Assembly: GCA_051251725.1 (NCBI GenBank)
Contig: JBPOFN010000025.1
Coordinates: forward strand, 1 to 64,000
Direction of reading: 5' to 3'
Source of the DNA: JALZUE01 sp051251725
GTDB lineage: Bacteria; Pseudomonadota; Gammaproteobacteria; Enterobacterales; Alteromonadaceae
Length of the DNA: 64,000 nt
The notes beneath the pieces were generated by a model, which saw only the letters and a list, made by a program, of their open reading frames with translations, had not been told where the DNA came from and ran no database searches. The position numbers were made by a program, and so were the translations under genes. How positions within the stretch are numbered: position 1 is the stretch's first letter; each line of letters starts with the position of its first letter. Positions 55,628 to 64,000 of this stretch are shown here, piece by piece.

Positions 55628-57220
55628 TTATCCACCGTTTGTGCCTGGATCTTCACCACCAATCCCCACTTCACCTTCATGAAACAGATTGATTTTGTAA
55701 GTGATCGCATAATTACTTGGGATATGTTTAGGTTTAATGATCACTAAACCAGAGCGATTTAGTTGCCATTTTACTGGACCATCACTGCCTAATAACTCAA
55801 TACTTTTAATTTTTCCCTCGAGTACAGCGAGTTCAGTACTTAAGGTTTTAATAACAATATCGCTTTTAGGAACGTCCATGACAATAGCGAATAAAGTGTT
55901 GTCACCTTTTTTAGTAAACCTAATATCAGTATCGGTGTAATTGATTTTTTGTTTTTCAATTTTATGACCGCCGCGGCTGATACGTGTTGGTCCTTCACCA
56001 AAGACTGTCCATGGGCGTGTTTCATAGATACCTTCGCCATTAACTTTTAACCAACTGCCTAAGTTAATCAGCATATCTTGCATTTCTTGTGGAATTTCGC
56101 CATCAGGATTCGGGGGCACGTTCAATAGCATAACGCCGTTTTTAGCTACTATATCTATTAAGATATCGACAATTTCATTCGGGTTAACAAACTTAGCATT
56201 TTCATAATAAAACCAAGCACCAGGCGATGTGTCTGTCATCCATAATTCGTCTTTGGTTTTATTTGGGCGACCGCGTTCATAATCTAAAACGCCAGTTTCA
56301 CTTGGGAACGAGGTATTTTTATAATTTATTACAACGTCTTTATTCCATTCTTTACCTTTAGCATAATAATACTCAACAAATTCTTTGCGGTATTCTTCAT
56401 CAAGAAATTCGACCCACCAGTCAAACCAAATAACGTCGGGCTGATAATTATCAATTACTTCTTTTAGCTTTGCTAACCACTCGTCGTGAAAGCGTTTAGT
56501 TGGTTTAAAGTCGGTTAAATCATGCTGATCAGTGTATAAATCAGCGGTTTCTGCTGTGGCATCAAATTTATAGGCATTCGCATAATAGACCCATGTAAAG
56601 GCATGGTGAAATGAGGTTAAAAACTTCATATCACGTTTTTCTAACGCTACTTTTAGCTCTTTCATGACATCAACGCCACCAAAGTTTTTAACATTCCAGC
56701 GTGTTACTTTGCTGTCCCACATAGCAAAATTGTCGTGATGCATAGCAACAGGACCGGCAAATTTAGCGCCTGACTTTAAGAATAGTTCGGCCCATTGTTC
56801 AGCATTAAATTTATCAGGTTTAAATTGTTTGATAATATCTTTAAAGCCAAATTGTGCAAGGTTACCATGCGTTTCTAAATGATGCTGATAGGCATAGGAT
56901 GGTTTAGGTTTTTTATCTGGTCCTGACAGTCTAACTTCGCCAGTTTTCCAGTCATATACTTCGTCCATGTACATATCTAAACCGTACCAACCTGCCGCCC
57001 ACTTCATACCAATATTCGCTGTTGATGTTGGCCCCCAATGGGTATAAATGCCTAATTTGGCATCTTGAAACCAATCAGGTTTTTCTTCAACTTTGCTGAC
57101 TTCATTCCAGTCAAGTTTCCAGAATATCTCACAGATGAAGACCGTACTGATAGGCGGTGCTAAAACCGCGATCATTGGGTTGATACCTTCAAATATTCCA
57201 CCAAAGTGTTCACCTTGCAT
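55628..57220 (-). CDS. GH29 alpha-L-fucosidase-type enzyme with symporter-derived N terminus
   Basis: 530 residues. From about residue 48 it is GH29: KPDWFQDAKLGIYTHWGP, the His pair MHHDNFAMWDS, the nucleophile D267 in IWFDWW, NGVMLLNVPPNPDG and VNGEGIYETRPW. Residues 1-35 are not a signal peptide; FGGIFEGINPMIAVLAPPIS then TVFICEIFWK is the late membrane segment typical of sodium/solute symporters (SSS). The ORF thus appears to be an in-frame deletion fusion that lost both the symporter body and the fucosidase signal. Start uncertain (57220, or the internal Met16). Export is doubtful. GH29 can also include alpha-L-galactosidases. Confidence 0.85.
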   Translation of the reverse strand: MQGEHFGGIFEGINPMIAVLAPPISTVFICEIFWKLDWNEVSKVEEKPDWFQDAKLGIYTHWGPTSTANIGMKWAAGWYGLDMYMDEVYDWKTGEVRLSGPDKKPKPSYAYQHHLETHGNLAQFGFKDIIKQFKPDKFNAEQWAELFLKSGAKFAGPVAMHHDNFAMWDSKVTRWNVKNFGGVDVMKELKVALEKRDMKFLTSFHHAFTWVYYANAYKFDATAETADLYTDQHDLTDFKPTKRFHDEWLAKLKEVIDNYQPDVIWFDWWVEFLDEEYRKEFVEYYYAKGKEWNKDVVINYKNTSFPSETGVLDYERGRPNKTKDELWMTDTSPGAWFYYENAKFVNPNEIVDILIDIVAKNGVMLLNVPPNPDGEIPQEMQDMLINLGSWLKVNGEGIYETRPWTVFGEGPTRISRGGHKIEKQKINYTDTDIRFTKKGDNTLFAIVMDVPKSDIVIKTLSTELAVLEGKIKSIELLGSDGPVKWQLNRSGLVIIKPKHIPSNYAITYKINLFHEGEVGIGGEDPGTNGG

Positions 57221-57268
57221 TGACCAAGCAATTTCGAATTTTGCTAAAAAAGAGTAAAAGCATATCGA
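57116..57268 (-). pseudogene. Remnant of an SSS-family sodium/solute symporter gene
   Basis: The open frame from 57268 reads through the ATG at 57220 (…AKFEIAWSMQGEHF) into the symporter-like segment ending IFWK at residue 35. It covers only about 50 codons of a gene normally near 500, and a TAG bounds it upstream. A MITE-like repeat begins 20 bp further upstream, and the fucosidase frame follows. Confidence 0.55.
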
Positions 57269-57287
57269 CTATTCATTACCACTGGAC

Positions 57288-57496
57288 TAATACCAAATCA
57301 AATAAGTTTCTTCCCACTCCGCGAGAATTAAAGGCTTGGAGTCAAGGGTTGATTGAAGATAATGGTTATTATTGGTAACTGCTCCTGTTTTACCCTAATT
57401 TATTACATCCATGTAATAATCTTAACTAAATCAATAACGCTGACTATAAGCCTTTTAAAATCGCCCTTTAGGAGCTAATTTAATTGAATTGGTATA
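57288..57496. repeat. MITE-like repeat, copy 2
   Basis: About 209 bp. The left end TAATACCAAATCAAATAAG and CCCACTCCGCGAG parallels copy 1, as does TTGATTGAAGA inside; the right end is GAATTGGTATAAG, the same as copy 1. The terminal cores TACCAA and TTGGTA are inverted. No coding region. Confidence 0.75.
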
Positions 57497-57641
57497 AGAG
57501 AACTAAGCTAACTTTTTTTTCGCAACAAAAAGCAACCAATATTTAGGCTACTTTTATTTTCAATTTTACTATTAACTTTTTAATTGAAATTTTTACAGCA
57601 GCTTTATTACTGATTGCTGCTGGTAAAAAGGCAGTTAATAG

Positions 57642-59099
57642 TTATAAATTGCCACCATTCAATAACGGTAAAAGTTGTGCATAAGCTGACTGTAAATTTG
57701 CTTTAAAAGTCGTATTAGCTACTAAAGCTTTCGAGAATACGTCATCAATTGATAATAATAAGTCAATATCGTGTTGCGATTCATTGTTACAGGCTGCGGC
57801 TACGGCTAATAACTTTGCAGCTAACGGGTCAACTAATTCAACATTTTCTTGCTGACGTTTTCTTAAAAATACAAACCAAGCAACAACAGCAGTACTTAAT
57901 ATTTTAATTGAACGCTGGTCAGCAAGGTTTTGCTCAATGATAGGTAAAATACGCATCGGCAATTTTTGCGAACCATCCCAAGCAATTTGCGCCACTAAAT
58001 GACGAATAGCTGGGTTTCTAAAACGCGCTAAAATATCTTGGCTGTATGCTTTTACGTTTAACTCTTTTGGCGCAGTAAATGACGGAATAATTTCTTCATC
58101 AATCATTTGTTGAATTAAGGTAACAATTTTATCGTTTTGCATGGCATCATGAACGGTTTCAAGACCTAACAGCACACCTAAATAAGCTAAGGTTGAATGT
58201 GGGCAATTTAATAAACGTAATTTTGCATTTTCAAAACCGCGTACGTCTGATGTTAACGTTGCACCCGCAGCTTGCCAAGCTGGGCAATCAGCCGGTAAGG
58301 TATCTTCAATAACCCATTGTACAAACGACTCACGTTTAATTGGCCAGTTATCTTTTATGCTTAGCTCGCCGGCAACTAATTCACGCAATGCGTCATCAGT
58401 AGCTGGGGTAATACTATCAACCATAGTACAAGGACAAACTAAGTTTTGCTCAAGCCATGTACTTAATTCTGTGTCTGACTGTTTAGTGAATTCGATGATC
58501 GCCGCACGAAGTTTATGGCCATTATCAGTAATGTTGTCACAGCTTAAAATCGTTAATGGCGCAAGTCCCGCCGCTTTACGATTTGCTAACGCCAGCGATA
58601 ACATGCCCACTGCAGTATTAGGCTGTTTTTGACCGGTTAAGTCTTGCTGAATTTCAGCATTATTGAAATCTAACTTACCTTCAGTATTTAAACAGTAACC
58701 TTTTTCGGTGATCGTTAAGGTGACAAATTTAGTATCGGCATTTGATAAACGCGCAAGCACTTGCTCAAACTCAGAGCCAGCAATTAATACTTCTTGAATA
58801 GCGCCAATAATTTGGTATGACGTTTCAGCGTCTAATTCGGCTAAAGCATATAAGCCGTTTTGTGGTGTTAACGCTTCACTAACACCAGGTGAGCGCATTG
58901 AAACCGCTGAAATTCCCCAGTTGCCACCTTGCATAGCAAGTGCTTTGTGGGTGTACCATGCTTGATGACCGCGAAAGAAAGCACCTGGCCCGATATGCAC
59001 TATGCCAATCTTAGGTGGGTTTTCTAATAGACGGTACTCAGGGATATTCGCCCCTTGCGCTTTAAGGGTTGGTAAGATGTCATTTGATAACTGCTGCAC
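57642..59099 (-). CDS. Mannitol dehydrogenase family oxidoreductase (fructuronate/mannonate type possible)
   Basis: 485 residues of the long-chain polyol dehydrogenase family: N-terminal Rossmann (IGIVHIGPGAFFRGHQAWYTH), KFVTLTITEKGY, KLRLLNCPHSTLAYLGVL (with the catalytic-region Lys and His) and the C-terminal helical domain. Family members interconvert fructose/mannitol, fructuronate/mannonate or tagaturonate/altronate; the substrate is open. It sits between a GH29 gene and a DUF5060 gene on the same strand, so it likely oxidises or reduces a released algal sugar or polyol. Confidence 0.88.
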   Translation of the reverse strand: MQQLSNDILPTLKAQGANIPEYRLLENPPKIGIVHIGPGAFFRGHQAWYTHKALAMQGGNWGISAVSMRSPGVSEALTPQNGLYALAELDAETSYQIIGAIQEVLIAGSEFEQVLARLSNADTKFVTLTITEKGYCLNTEGKLDFNNAEIQQDLTGQKQPNTAVGMLSLALANRKAAGLAPLTILSCDNITDNGHKLRAAIIEFTKQSDTELSTWLEQNLVCPCTMVDSITPATDDALRELVAGELSIKDNWPIKRESFVQWVIEDTLPADCPAWQAAGATLTSDVRGFENAKLRLLNCPHSTLAYLGVLLGLETVHDAMQNDKIVTLIQQMIDEEIIPSFTAPKELNVKAYSQDILARFRNPAIRHLVAQIAWDGSQKLPMRILPIIEQNLADQRSIKILSTAVVAWFVFLRKRQQENVELVDPLAAKLLAVAAACNNESQHDIDLLLSIDDVFSKALVANTTFKANLQSAYAQLLPLLNGGNL

Positions 59100-59208
59100 A
59101 GTAAATCTCCTAAAAATAAAATATACTAAATCTAAAATTAATTATTTAACTAAATCTAAAACTAAATCGTTACGCTAAAACGATAAACGGTATCAATAAG
59201 CAAAGTAC

Positions 59209-60867
59209 TTAATTCACCAATTCGCTGATAATGATGGCATCAGCTTTACCGCGCCACGGAGAAATAAATTGCATGCCTTTTTTGATCGGCTGCGCTTTAG
59301 TAAATTCTCCCGTTAAGGTATTAAACCAGCGATAAGTACGATGCGTTTTATTTTCAAACTCAACGCCATCTTTAACATTCTGTAAATACCAGTCGGCACG
59401 CGACATTTGGTAATTGTCTTTTGAGACATAAATCAAATACGTTTCTTGTTCGTTACTTAAGGTATAGCCCGAACCATTTTTTCCTGGATTCGGTTTAAAG
59501 CTGGCAAAATCATATTCATTAAAAAGTGCCGTCATACTTTTAAAATAATCAAAGCGTGGTTTAATAAAGTCTTGTGGTTGCTCAAACGGATTATAAATAA
59601 TCACGTTCCATGAATTGGCTTGCCAATAATAGGTGCTATAAACGCCAGCAAATAATGTCATCCAGTTACGACGCACAGCCACTTCTGGATCTGTGTAATC
59701 ACCTGGAAAGACTAAATAAGGGGATTCTTCATAACCGCCATGTTCAATATTATAAATAGGCTTGTCTTTAAAGCGTTTACGCACATTTAACATACGGTTA
59801 TAAATATCGTGGCCCCAATCTTGGGTCGAAATAAAATCCACTTGCTCTGGATATTTGGCACAATAACCAAAATCGTGCACCGTCACTAAACGATCAAAAT
59901 AATTAATATTACGTAAGCGATCAATTCGCCCTTTGATATAAGCAGCGTCAGCCCGGCCGTAAAACAGCGCTTCCTTGGAAATATCCCAAACAATATTCGG
60001 ATAAGCTGAATAACGTTTAACAACATAATCAAAATACATGTTATCGGCGGCTGAATTCATTGCCGGCCAACTAACCATTTTATTCCAAACATAGATCATT
60101 AAATGCGAAACCATACGTTTGTCATGTAACATTGAAATAGTGCGATCTAATTTTTGAAAGAACTCAACATTTAGTGCAGAAAAATCAGGGTTGTCATTAC
60201 TGCCTAGAAATGGAAATATATCTTGTCTGCCGCCAAATTCATGCTCAGGGTGACTCGCTAATTTTTTATCTTTAGTCCAGTTAACATCATGCGCATAAAC
60301 GTTCATCACAATATGGTTAAAGCCATTGTCTTTTATTAACGACAATAAATGCTCAGATTTTGGCATCGACTCTTGATTGTCGTAATCTAAAGCAAATAAC
60401 CAATCAAGCTCATAACCTAATAAAAAGTAAGGGCTGCCATCTTCATATTCAAAAGTTTGCGTATTAGTTTTAGAGACAACCATAGCGCCGTGATTACTAA
60501 CATCATTATTTTCAGTTACAGTAATGGTTCCGGTTTGTCCTGATAAAGAGGTAATAGCGCTAGTAATTTCATAATGCCATTGCCCCAATTCCGCCGCCGA
60601 GAAACGTAATAACCATTGCTTAGCACCATCATAAACTAACGGGACAATTTGCTTCTTGCCTGAACTATGAATAAAGGTTGCGGTAACATTGGCGGTAAAG
60701 GGTTGTTTGATATTTTCAGTGCTGCCATGATGAACATCAACCACTTCCCACTTTGCTACTGATGATGTTTTTGTTACCGCTGCAGTATTATTCTCTGATA
60801 CTGCGCTAGCAAATACCGACTGGGATAACGCGATTAGCGCGACAAGTAATAAATTTAATAATTTCAT
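59209..60867 (-). CDS. DUF5060-domain secreted glycoside-hydrolase-like protein
   Basis: 552 residues from ATG 60867 with GAGG upstream; the frame extends to 60927 only through a TTTTAG repeat. Signal peptide (about 1-21, ending ASA), DUF5060 beta-sandwich (about 30-115, KWEVVDVHHGS ... GQWHYEITS), then a TIM-barrel of the DUF4038/GH5-like type. Acidic residues suited to catalysis are in VWDISKEALF and in YNIEHGGYEES. Such proteins occur in loci for acidic algal polysaccharides. Substrate unknown. Confidence 0.8.
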   Translation of the reverse strand: MKLLNLLLVALIALSQSVFASAVSENNTAAVTKTSSVAKWEVVDVHHGSTENIKQPFTANVTATFIHSSGKKQIVPLVYDGAKQWLLRFSAAELGQWHYEITSAITSLSGQTGTITVTENNDVSNHGAMVVSKTNTQTFEYEDGSPYFLLGYELDWLFALDYDNQESMPKSEHLLSLIKDNGFNHIVMNVYAHDVNWTKDKKLASHPEHEFGGRQDIFPFLGSNDNPDFSALNVEFFQKLDRTISMLHDKRMVSHLMIYVWNKMVSWPAMNSAADNMYFDYVVKRYSAYPNIVWDISKEALFYGRADAAYIKGRIDRLRNINYFDRLVTVHDFGYCAKYPEQVDFISTQDWGHDIYNRMLNVRKRFKDKPIYNIEHGGYEESPYLVFPGDYTDPEVAVRRNWMTLFAGVYSTYYWQANSWNVIIYNPFEQPQDFIKPRFDYFKSMTALFNEYDFASFKPNPGKNGSGYTLSNEQETYLIYVSKDNYQMSRADWYLQNVKDGVEFENKTHRTYRWFNTLTGEFTKAQPIKKGMQFISPWRGKADAIIISELVN

Positions 60868-60887
60868 TACGATCCTCGTTCTCTTTA

Positions 60888-60914
60888 TAGTTTTAGTTTT
60901 AGTTTTAGTTTTAA
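60888..60914. repeat. Hexamer repeat TTTTAG, about 4 copies
   Basis: Consecutive TTTTAG units in the leader just upstream of the DUF5060 gene. Confidence 0.75.
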
Positions 60915-60951
60915 GCCTGATTACCACAACTTTAGTTCTACACTTAGGTTC

Positions 60952-60967
60952 TACTTGGTACTAAGTA
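60952..60967. promoter_or_regulatory. Near-palindrome between the divergent DUF5060 and GH29 genes
   Basis: TACTTGGTACTAAGTA has symmetric TACTT/AAGTA arms around GTAC, 85 bp upstream of DUF5060. It is a possible operator; no regulator gene is adjacent. Confidence 0.3.
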
Positions 60968-61413
60968 GTACTGATTTTGTACTGCTAGTTTTAGCCTTGT
61001 CAGCTTTAACACAAAATACACAAGCATAAGCTAATATTTACCTTACTTTATATAGCAGACATAATACATGTTTTATAGATACCTGTTAATCTTTATATAT
61101 GATTTACACTTAACTCAATATAAAAAGATCTGCCCTTCGCTATAAATAACTAAAAATAAATTATCAGCAGCATTCAATTTTTATCATTAAAAAAATTGCA
61201 TAAAATAAGGTTTTTCGCTATATAAATAGGTAATCACGAGGAATTAAGCGCGTAAAATTTATTGCCTGCATGTATTGCTTTTACATGATAAAAAACATTT
61301 CCACAGACAAAAACAAATATATAAAATAGATATTTCACCTGTAAAAATATGTTGCAATTACACCGCATTTAATTTTATAGTTAGGTCTACATAAAATTAA
61401 TTCAGCTAAATAG
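60968..61413. other. AT-rich divergent promoter region
   Basis: 446 bp with no supported gene. It is strongly AT-rich and should hold the GH29 promoter. No further palindrome was recognised. Confidence 0.4.
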
Positions 61414-63024
61414 ATGAAAATTACTATGAACCACAAACTATTTACTACCGCAAAATGCGCGCTAGCAGTAGCTTTAGGACTTGGCTTATCGGCTTGTAAC
61501 GATAATGCTGCCGAGCAAGACACTAAAGCAGTTAAACCAGCAGCTTCAGCAAAAATCAGCAATGCTGAAAAATTAGCTGAAATTGAAAAAGTTGCCAACC
61601 AAGGGCCTTTCAAAGCTAATTGGAAATCATTAACTGATTATAAAATTCCTGATTGGTATCAAGATGCTAAGTTCGGTATTTTCATTCATTGGGGTGTTTA
61701 TTCTGTACCTGCTCACAACGGTGAATGGTACCCACGTAAAATGTATAACCCAGAATATGAAGAATATACTCACCATAAAGAAAAATATGGTGACCAAACT
61801 GAATTTGGTTACAAAGATTTTATTCCACAATTTAAAGCCGAAAAATTTAACGCTGATGAGTGGTTAAAAATCATCTCCGATTCAGGCGCTAAATACATTG
61901 TGCCCGTAGCTGAACATCACGACGGTTTTTCTATGTATGACAATTCATACTCACGTTGGGATTCAGTTGAAATGGGGCCAAAACGTGACGTGATCCAAGA
62001 ATTAAAAGATGCTACAGCTAAAACTGACGTGCATTTTGGTTTATCAAGCCATCGCGCTGAAAACTGGTGGTTCTTCGACGGTGGTCGTACTGCCCCTTCT
62101 GACGTACAAAACGACGAGTTCCGTGATTTATACGGCCCGGCAGTTGACAGAAAAAGTTCTGAAGACGGTTTAACTCCTCCTTCAAAAGAATTTATGGATG
62201 ACTGGTTATTACGTACCGTTGAAATTGTTGATAAATACGAGCCTGAGTTAATTTGGTTTGATTGGTGGATGGCTTCTGAACCATTCCACGAGCATGTTCA
62301 AAAGTTCACAAGTTATTACTATAATAAAGGTGTTAGCTGGGAAAACATGCCAGCGCTGAACTATAAAGAACATGAACATATGCGTTCATTTCCACCAGGC
62401 TCTGCCGTTCTTGATATTGAACGCGGTGGTATGACTGATATTCACCCACATTTTTGGCAAACTGATACTTCGGTTTCATTATCATCTTGGGGTTATGTAA
62501 CTAACCACAGATACCGTAATGCTAACTCGTTAGTTGATGACTTAATGGATATTATTTCTAAAAATGGGTCTTTATTATTAAATATTGGCCCTAAACCAGA
62601 CGGTACTATTCCAGCACCTGAAGTTGCTTTATTAAAAGAAATTGGCGACTGGTTAAAAGTTAACGGCGACGCTGTTTACAATACTCGCCCGTGGGTTGTT
62701 TACGGTGAAGGCGAAACTTACGTGCCAGACGGTAAAAACTCTAACGATGCAGAAAAAAATCGTAAAGACTTTAACAGCAGCGATATTCGTTACACTGTCA
62801 ATGGCGAAACCTTATACGCTACCGTTTTAGCATGGCCGGGTGATAATGCAAAAGTAAGCATGCGCCAAGTTAACGCGAAAAACTACAGTAACAAAGTTAA
62901 GAGCGTTACCTTAGCGGGTTATGATGGTGAGTTAAGCTTTAAACAAAGCGCTGACGCTTTAGTGGTTACCTTACCTGCAGGTGCGCCAACTAAACACGCG
63001 GTAGTACTTAAAATTACTCACTAG
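61414..63024 (+). CDS. GH29 alpha-L-fucosidase family lipoprotein
   Basis: 536 residues. Lipoprotein signal ending LSAC (C28). Catalytic domain starts PDWYQDAKFGIFIHWGVYSVPA, then AEHHDGFSMYDN, the nucleophile D283 in LIWFDWWM, SLLLNIGPKPDGTIP and VNGDAVYNTRPW; a C-terminal beta-sandwich follows. It would sit at the outer or inner membrane facing the periplasm. It removes alpha-L-fucose or, in some GH29, alpha-L-galactose from algal glycans. The start may be the Met at 61426; neither start has a good ribosome site. Followed by its own strong terminator. Confidence 0.9.
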   Translation: MKITMNHKLFTTAKCALAVALGLGLSACNDNAAEQDTKAVKPAASAKISNAEKLAEIEKVANQGPFKANWKSLTDYKIPDWYQDAKFGIFIHWGVYSVPAHNGEWYPRKMYNPEYEEYTHHKEKYGDQTEFGYKDFIPQFKAEKFNADEWLKIISDSGAKYIVPVAEHHDGFSMYDNSYSRWDSVEMGPKRDVIQELKDATAKTDVHFGLSSHRAENWWFFDGGRTAPSDVQNDEFRDLYGPAVDRKSSEDGLTPPSKEFMDDWLLRTVEIVDKYEPELIWFDWWMASEPFHEHVQKFTSYYYNKGVSWENMPALNYKEHEHMRSFPPGSAVLDIERGGMTDIHPHFWQTDTSVSLSSWGYVTNHRYRNANSLVDDLMDIISKNGSLLLNIGPKPDGTIPAPEVALLKEIGDWLKVNGDAVYNTRPWVVYGEGETYVPDGKNSNDAEKNRKDFNSSDIRYTVNGETLYATVLAWPGDNAKVSMRQVNAKNYSNKVKSVTLAGYDGELSFKQSADALVVTLPAGAPTKHAVVLKITH

Positions 63025-63066
63025 TACTTTTGTAATGTACTAACACCCAAAGTGTACTAAGTCCCC

Positions 63067-63117
63067 AAAATGTGGGTTGGCTATTTTTCAATAAATAGCC
63101 GGCTCACATTTTTTTTA
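63067..63117 (+). terminator. Terminator of the GH29 lipoprotein gene
   Basis: A long imperfect stem (AATGTG...GGCTATTT paired with AAATAGCC...CACATT) ends in eight T. Confidence 0.88.
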
Positions 63118-63128
63118 TTAGGAATAAC

Positions 63129-63680
63129 TTGATGCGAAAATATCCACTATTTGTCGCTGCCTCTGCCCTCTTATTTTGTTTTTTTTCTTTTGCCTCTTTT
63201 GCCTCTTTTGCCTCTTTTGCCAAAATCACCTTAGCACCGCTGTTTAGTGATCATATGGTTTTACAAAGAAATACTGAAATTAACGTCACCGGACATGCCG
63301 CAGCTCAGCACACAATAACCCTGACCATTGCCACACAAACCATTCAAACCCGCACCGATAAACAAGGTAACTTTTCGTTCAGCCTCCCCCCAATAAAAGC
63401 CGGTGGGCCTTATACTCTGACCGTTAAAACAGGCAAGGATGAAAACGTTATTAAAGACGTTTATTTCGGCGATGTTTGGCTAGCTTCAGGCCAGTCAAAT
63501 ATGGAATGGAAATTAACATGGCAGGTCAATAATCATCTCGCAGAAATTAAAGACAGCAACTATCCGCTGATCCGCTACTTTGATGTCAAAAATCGTTATA
63601 GCGCCGGCGAGAAAAGTACGTTAGACAGTGGTGAATGGCAACTCTTGCTGGTTTTTAATAAGCCTTTTAATTATTTATAA
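63129..63680 (+). pseudogene. Truncated sialate O-acetylesterase-like gene
   Basis: 183 residues: signal peptide, beta-sandwich (LAPLFSDHMVLQRNTEINV) and the start of the SGNH catalytic domain, with the nucleophile in DVWLASGQSNMEWKL. Family members are about 480-650 residues and carry a later Asp-His pair. Here the similarity stops at SGEWQLL and the frame ends in LVFNKPFNYL, so about two thirds are missing. The signal peptide contains three perfect TTTTGCCTC repeats plus TTTTGCC (63188-63221), encoding Phe-Ala-Ser units. Confidence 0.8.
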
Positions 63681-63746
63681 AAAATTAAACAACACTTTTT
63701 ATCCAGATCTCAGGTTAACTAAACAATTTAAAGCTTTGACATTGCC

Positions 63747-63786
63747 ATAAAAAAGGGCTGCTTATTACAATAAGCAGCCCTTTTAA
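63747..63786 (+). terminator. Strong intrinsic terminator after the truncated esterase
   Basis: A 16-bp perfect stem (63751-63766 with 63769-63784) with a 2-nt turn, flanked by A and T runs, active on either strand. Confidence 0.85.
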
Positions 63787-63789
63787 ATT

Positions 63790-64000
63790 TTTAGCTAGGG
63801 TCAGTTGATCTTTGTTTATAATTTTTGCTGAGAGATAAAATTGTCTTAGACAAGGCAGAAATAATGAGATTTAGTCATCTAAATAAGTTATTTCTAACGC
63901 GGTATAAGACAATTTTAGCCTCAGCCCGAAGGGCAATGACTATTTTAACCCTTAACGGCATTAGAATTCGTTTATTTAGAACAACTAAACGACACTCATT
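63790..64000. repeat. Dispersed-repeat-like element with a long hairpin, cut by the window end
   Basis: GCTGAGAGATAAAATTGTCT (63828 on) is mirrored by TAAGACAATTTTAGCCTCAG near 63903-63922. Inside, AGAAATAA and TTATTTCT form a second inverted pair. No supported coding region. Its sharp start just after the terminator of a truncated gene suggests a mobile or recombination-derived sequence. Confidence 0.55.

Noticed and set aside
60868..60927. N-terminal extension of the DUF5060 protein
   Set aside because: The Lys-Thr run is a translation of the TTTTAG repeat; a signal peptide starts cleanly at 60867 with GAGG upstream.
55628..63680. Complete polysaccharide utilisation locus
   Set aside because: No TonB-dependent receptor, SusD-like protein or intact sugar transporter; two genes are fused or truncated, so it is described as a decayed region.

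Overview
The window looks like chromosomal DNA of a marine gammaproteobacterium of the Alteromonadales, most likely Colwelliaceae (Colwellia or Thalassotalea type). This is inferred from low GC, AT-rich spacers with many short tandem repeats, the fadR-nhaB-dsbB neighbourhood, speA/speB, rimO and nagZ of gammaproteobacterial type, and red-algal polysaccharide genes. No rRNA, tRNA, CRISPR array, phage or complete insertion sequence was seen.

Layout. 1-7.5 kb: a heptamer array, fadR divergent from nhaB-dsbB, then a minus-strand run of a PsrA-like TetR regulator, nagZ and a DASS transporter, with a CPBP membrane protein gene upstream of it. 7.5-12.3 kb: a long spacer with a candidate small RNA, an M2 peptidase, a Fur-box operon ending in a NiSOD-type maturation protease without an intact sodN, and a RIO kinase. 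12.5-16.6 kb: a membrane-bound winged-helix regulator divergent from a secreted protein, then rimO. 17.0-21.5 kb: a periplasmic binding protein coupled to a hybrid histidine kinase that carries a canonical LOV photosensor. 22-32 kb: HPF-like, CWC, Nudix, desaturase, OsmC-YcaO, MASE1 hybrid kinase, GST and PEP-CTERM-like genes. 32-39 kb: a U32 protein and polyamine genes speA, speB and a eukaryotic-type AdoMet decarboxylase. 40-48 kb: PhzF, GH117, galK, galT, a GalR-like regulator and a LysR/alcohol dehydrogenase pair. 48.5-55 kb: an ECF sigma/anti-sigma pair and a secreted or membrane cluster (DUF4331, cadherin-like lipoprotein, TPR protein, HupE-like protein). 55.6-63.7 kb: a decayed polysaccharide-utilisation region with two GH29 enzymes, a mannitol-dehydrogenase-family oxidoreductase, a DUF5060 protein and a truncated sialate O-acetylesterase.

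How the genes work together. GH117, the GH29 enzymes, the DUF5060 protein and the esterase would open algal oligosaccharides, with galK/galT taking the galactose released. No TonB receptor or intact sugar transporter is present. The only transporter trace is a sodium/solute-symporter fragment fused in frame to one fucosidase next to a MITE-like repeat. SpeA and SpeB make putrescine from arginine, and the AdoMet decarboxylase supplies the aminopropyl donor.

The two strongest candidates for undescribed biology are the binding-protein/LOV hybrid kinase pair and the ECF circuit. In the ECF circuit the same promoter-like motif (TGCATCC-N16-CGTTT followed by CTTAATG) precedes both the sigma gene and the DUF4331 operon.
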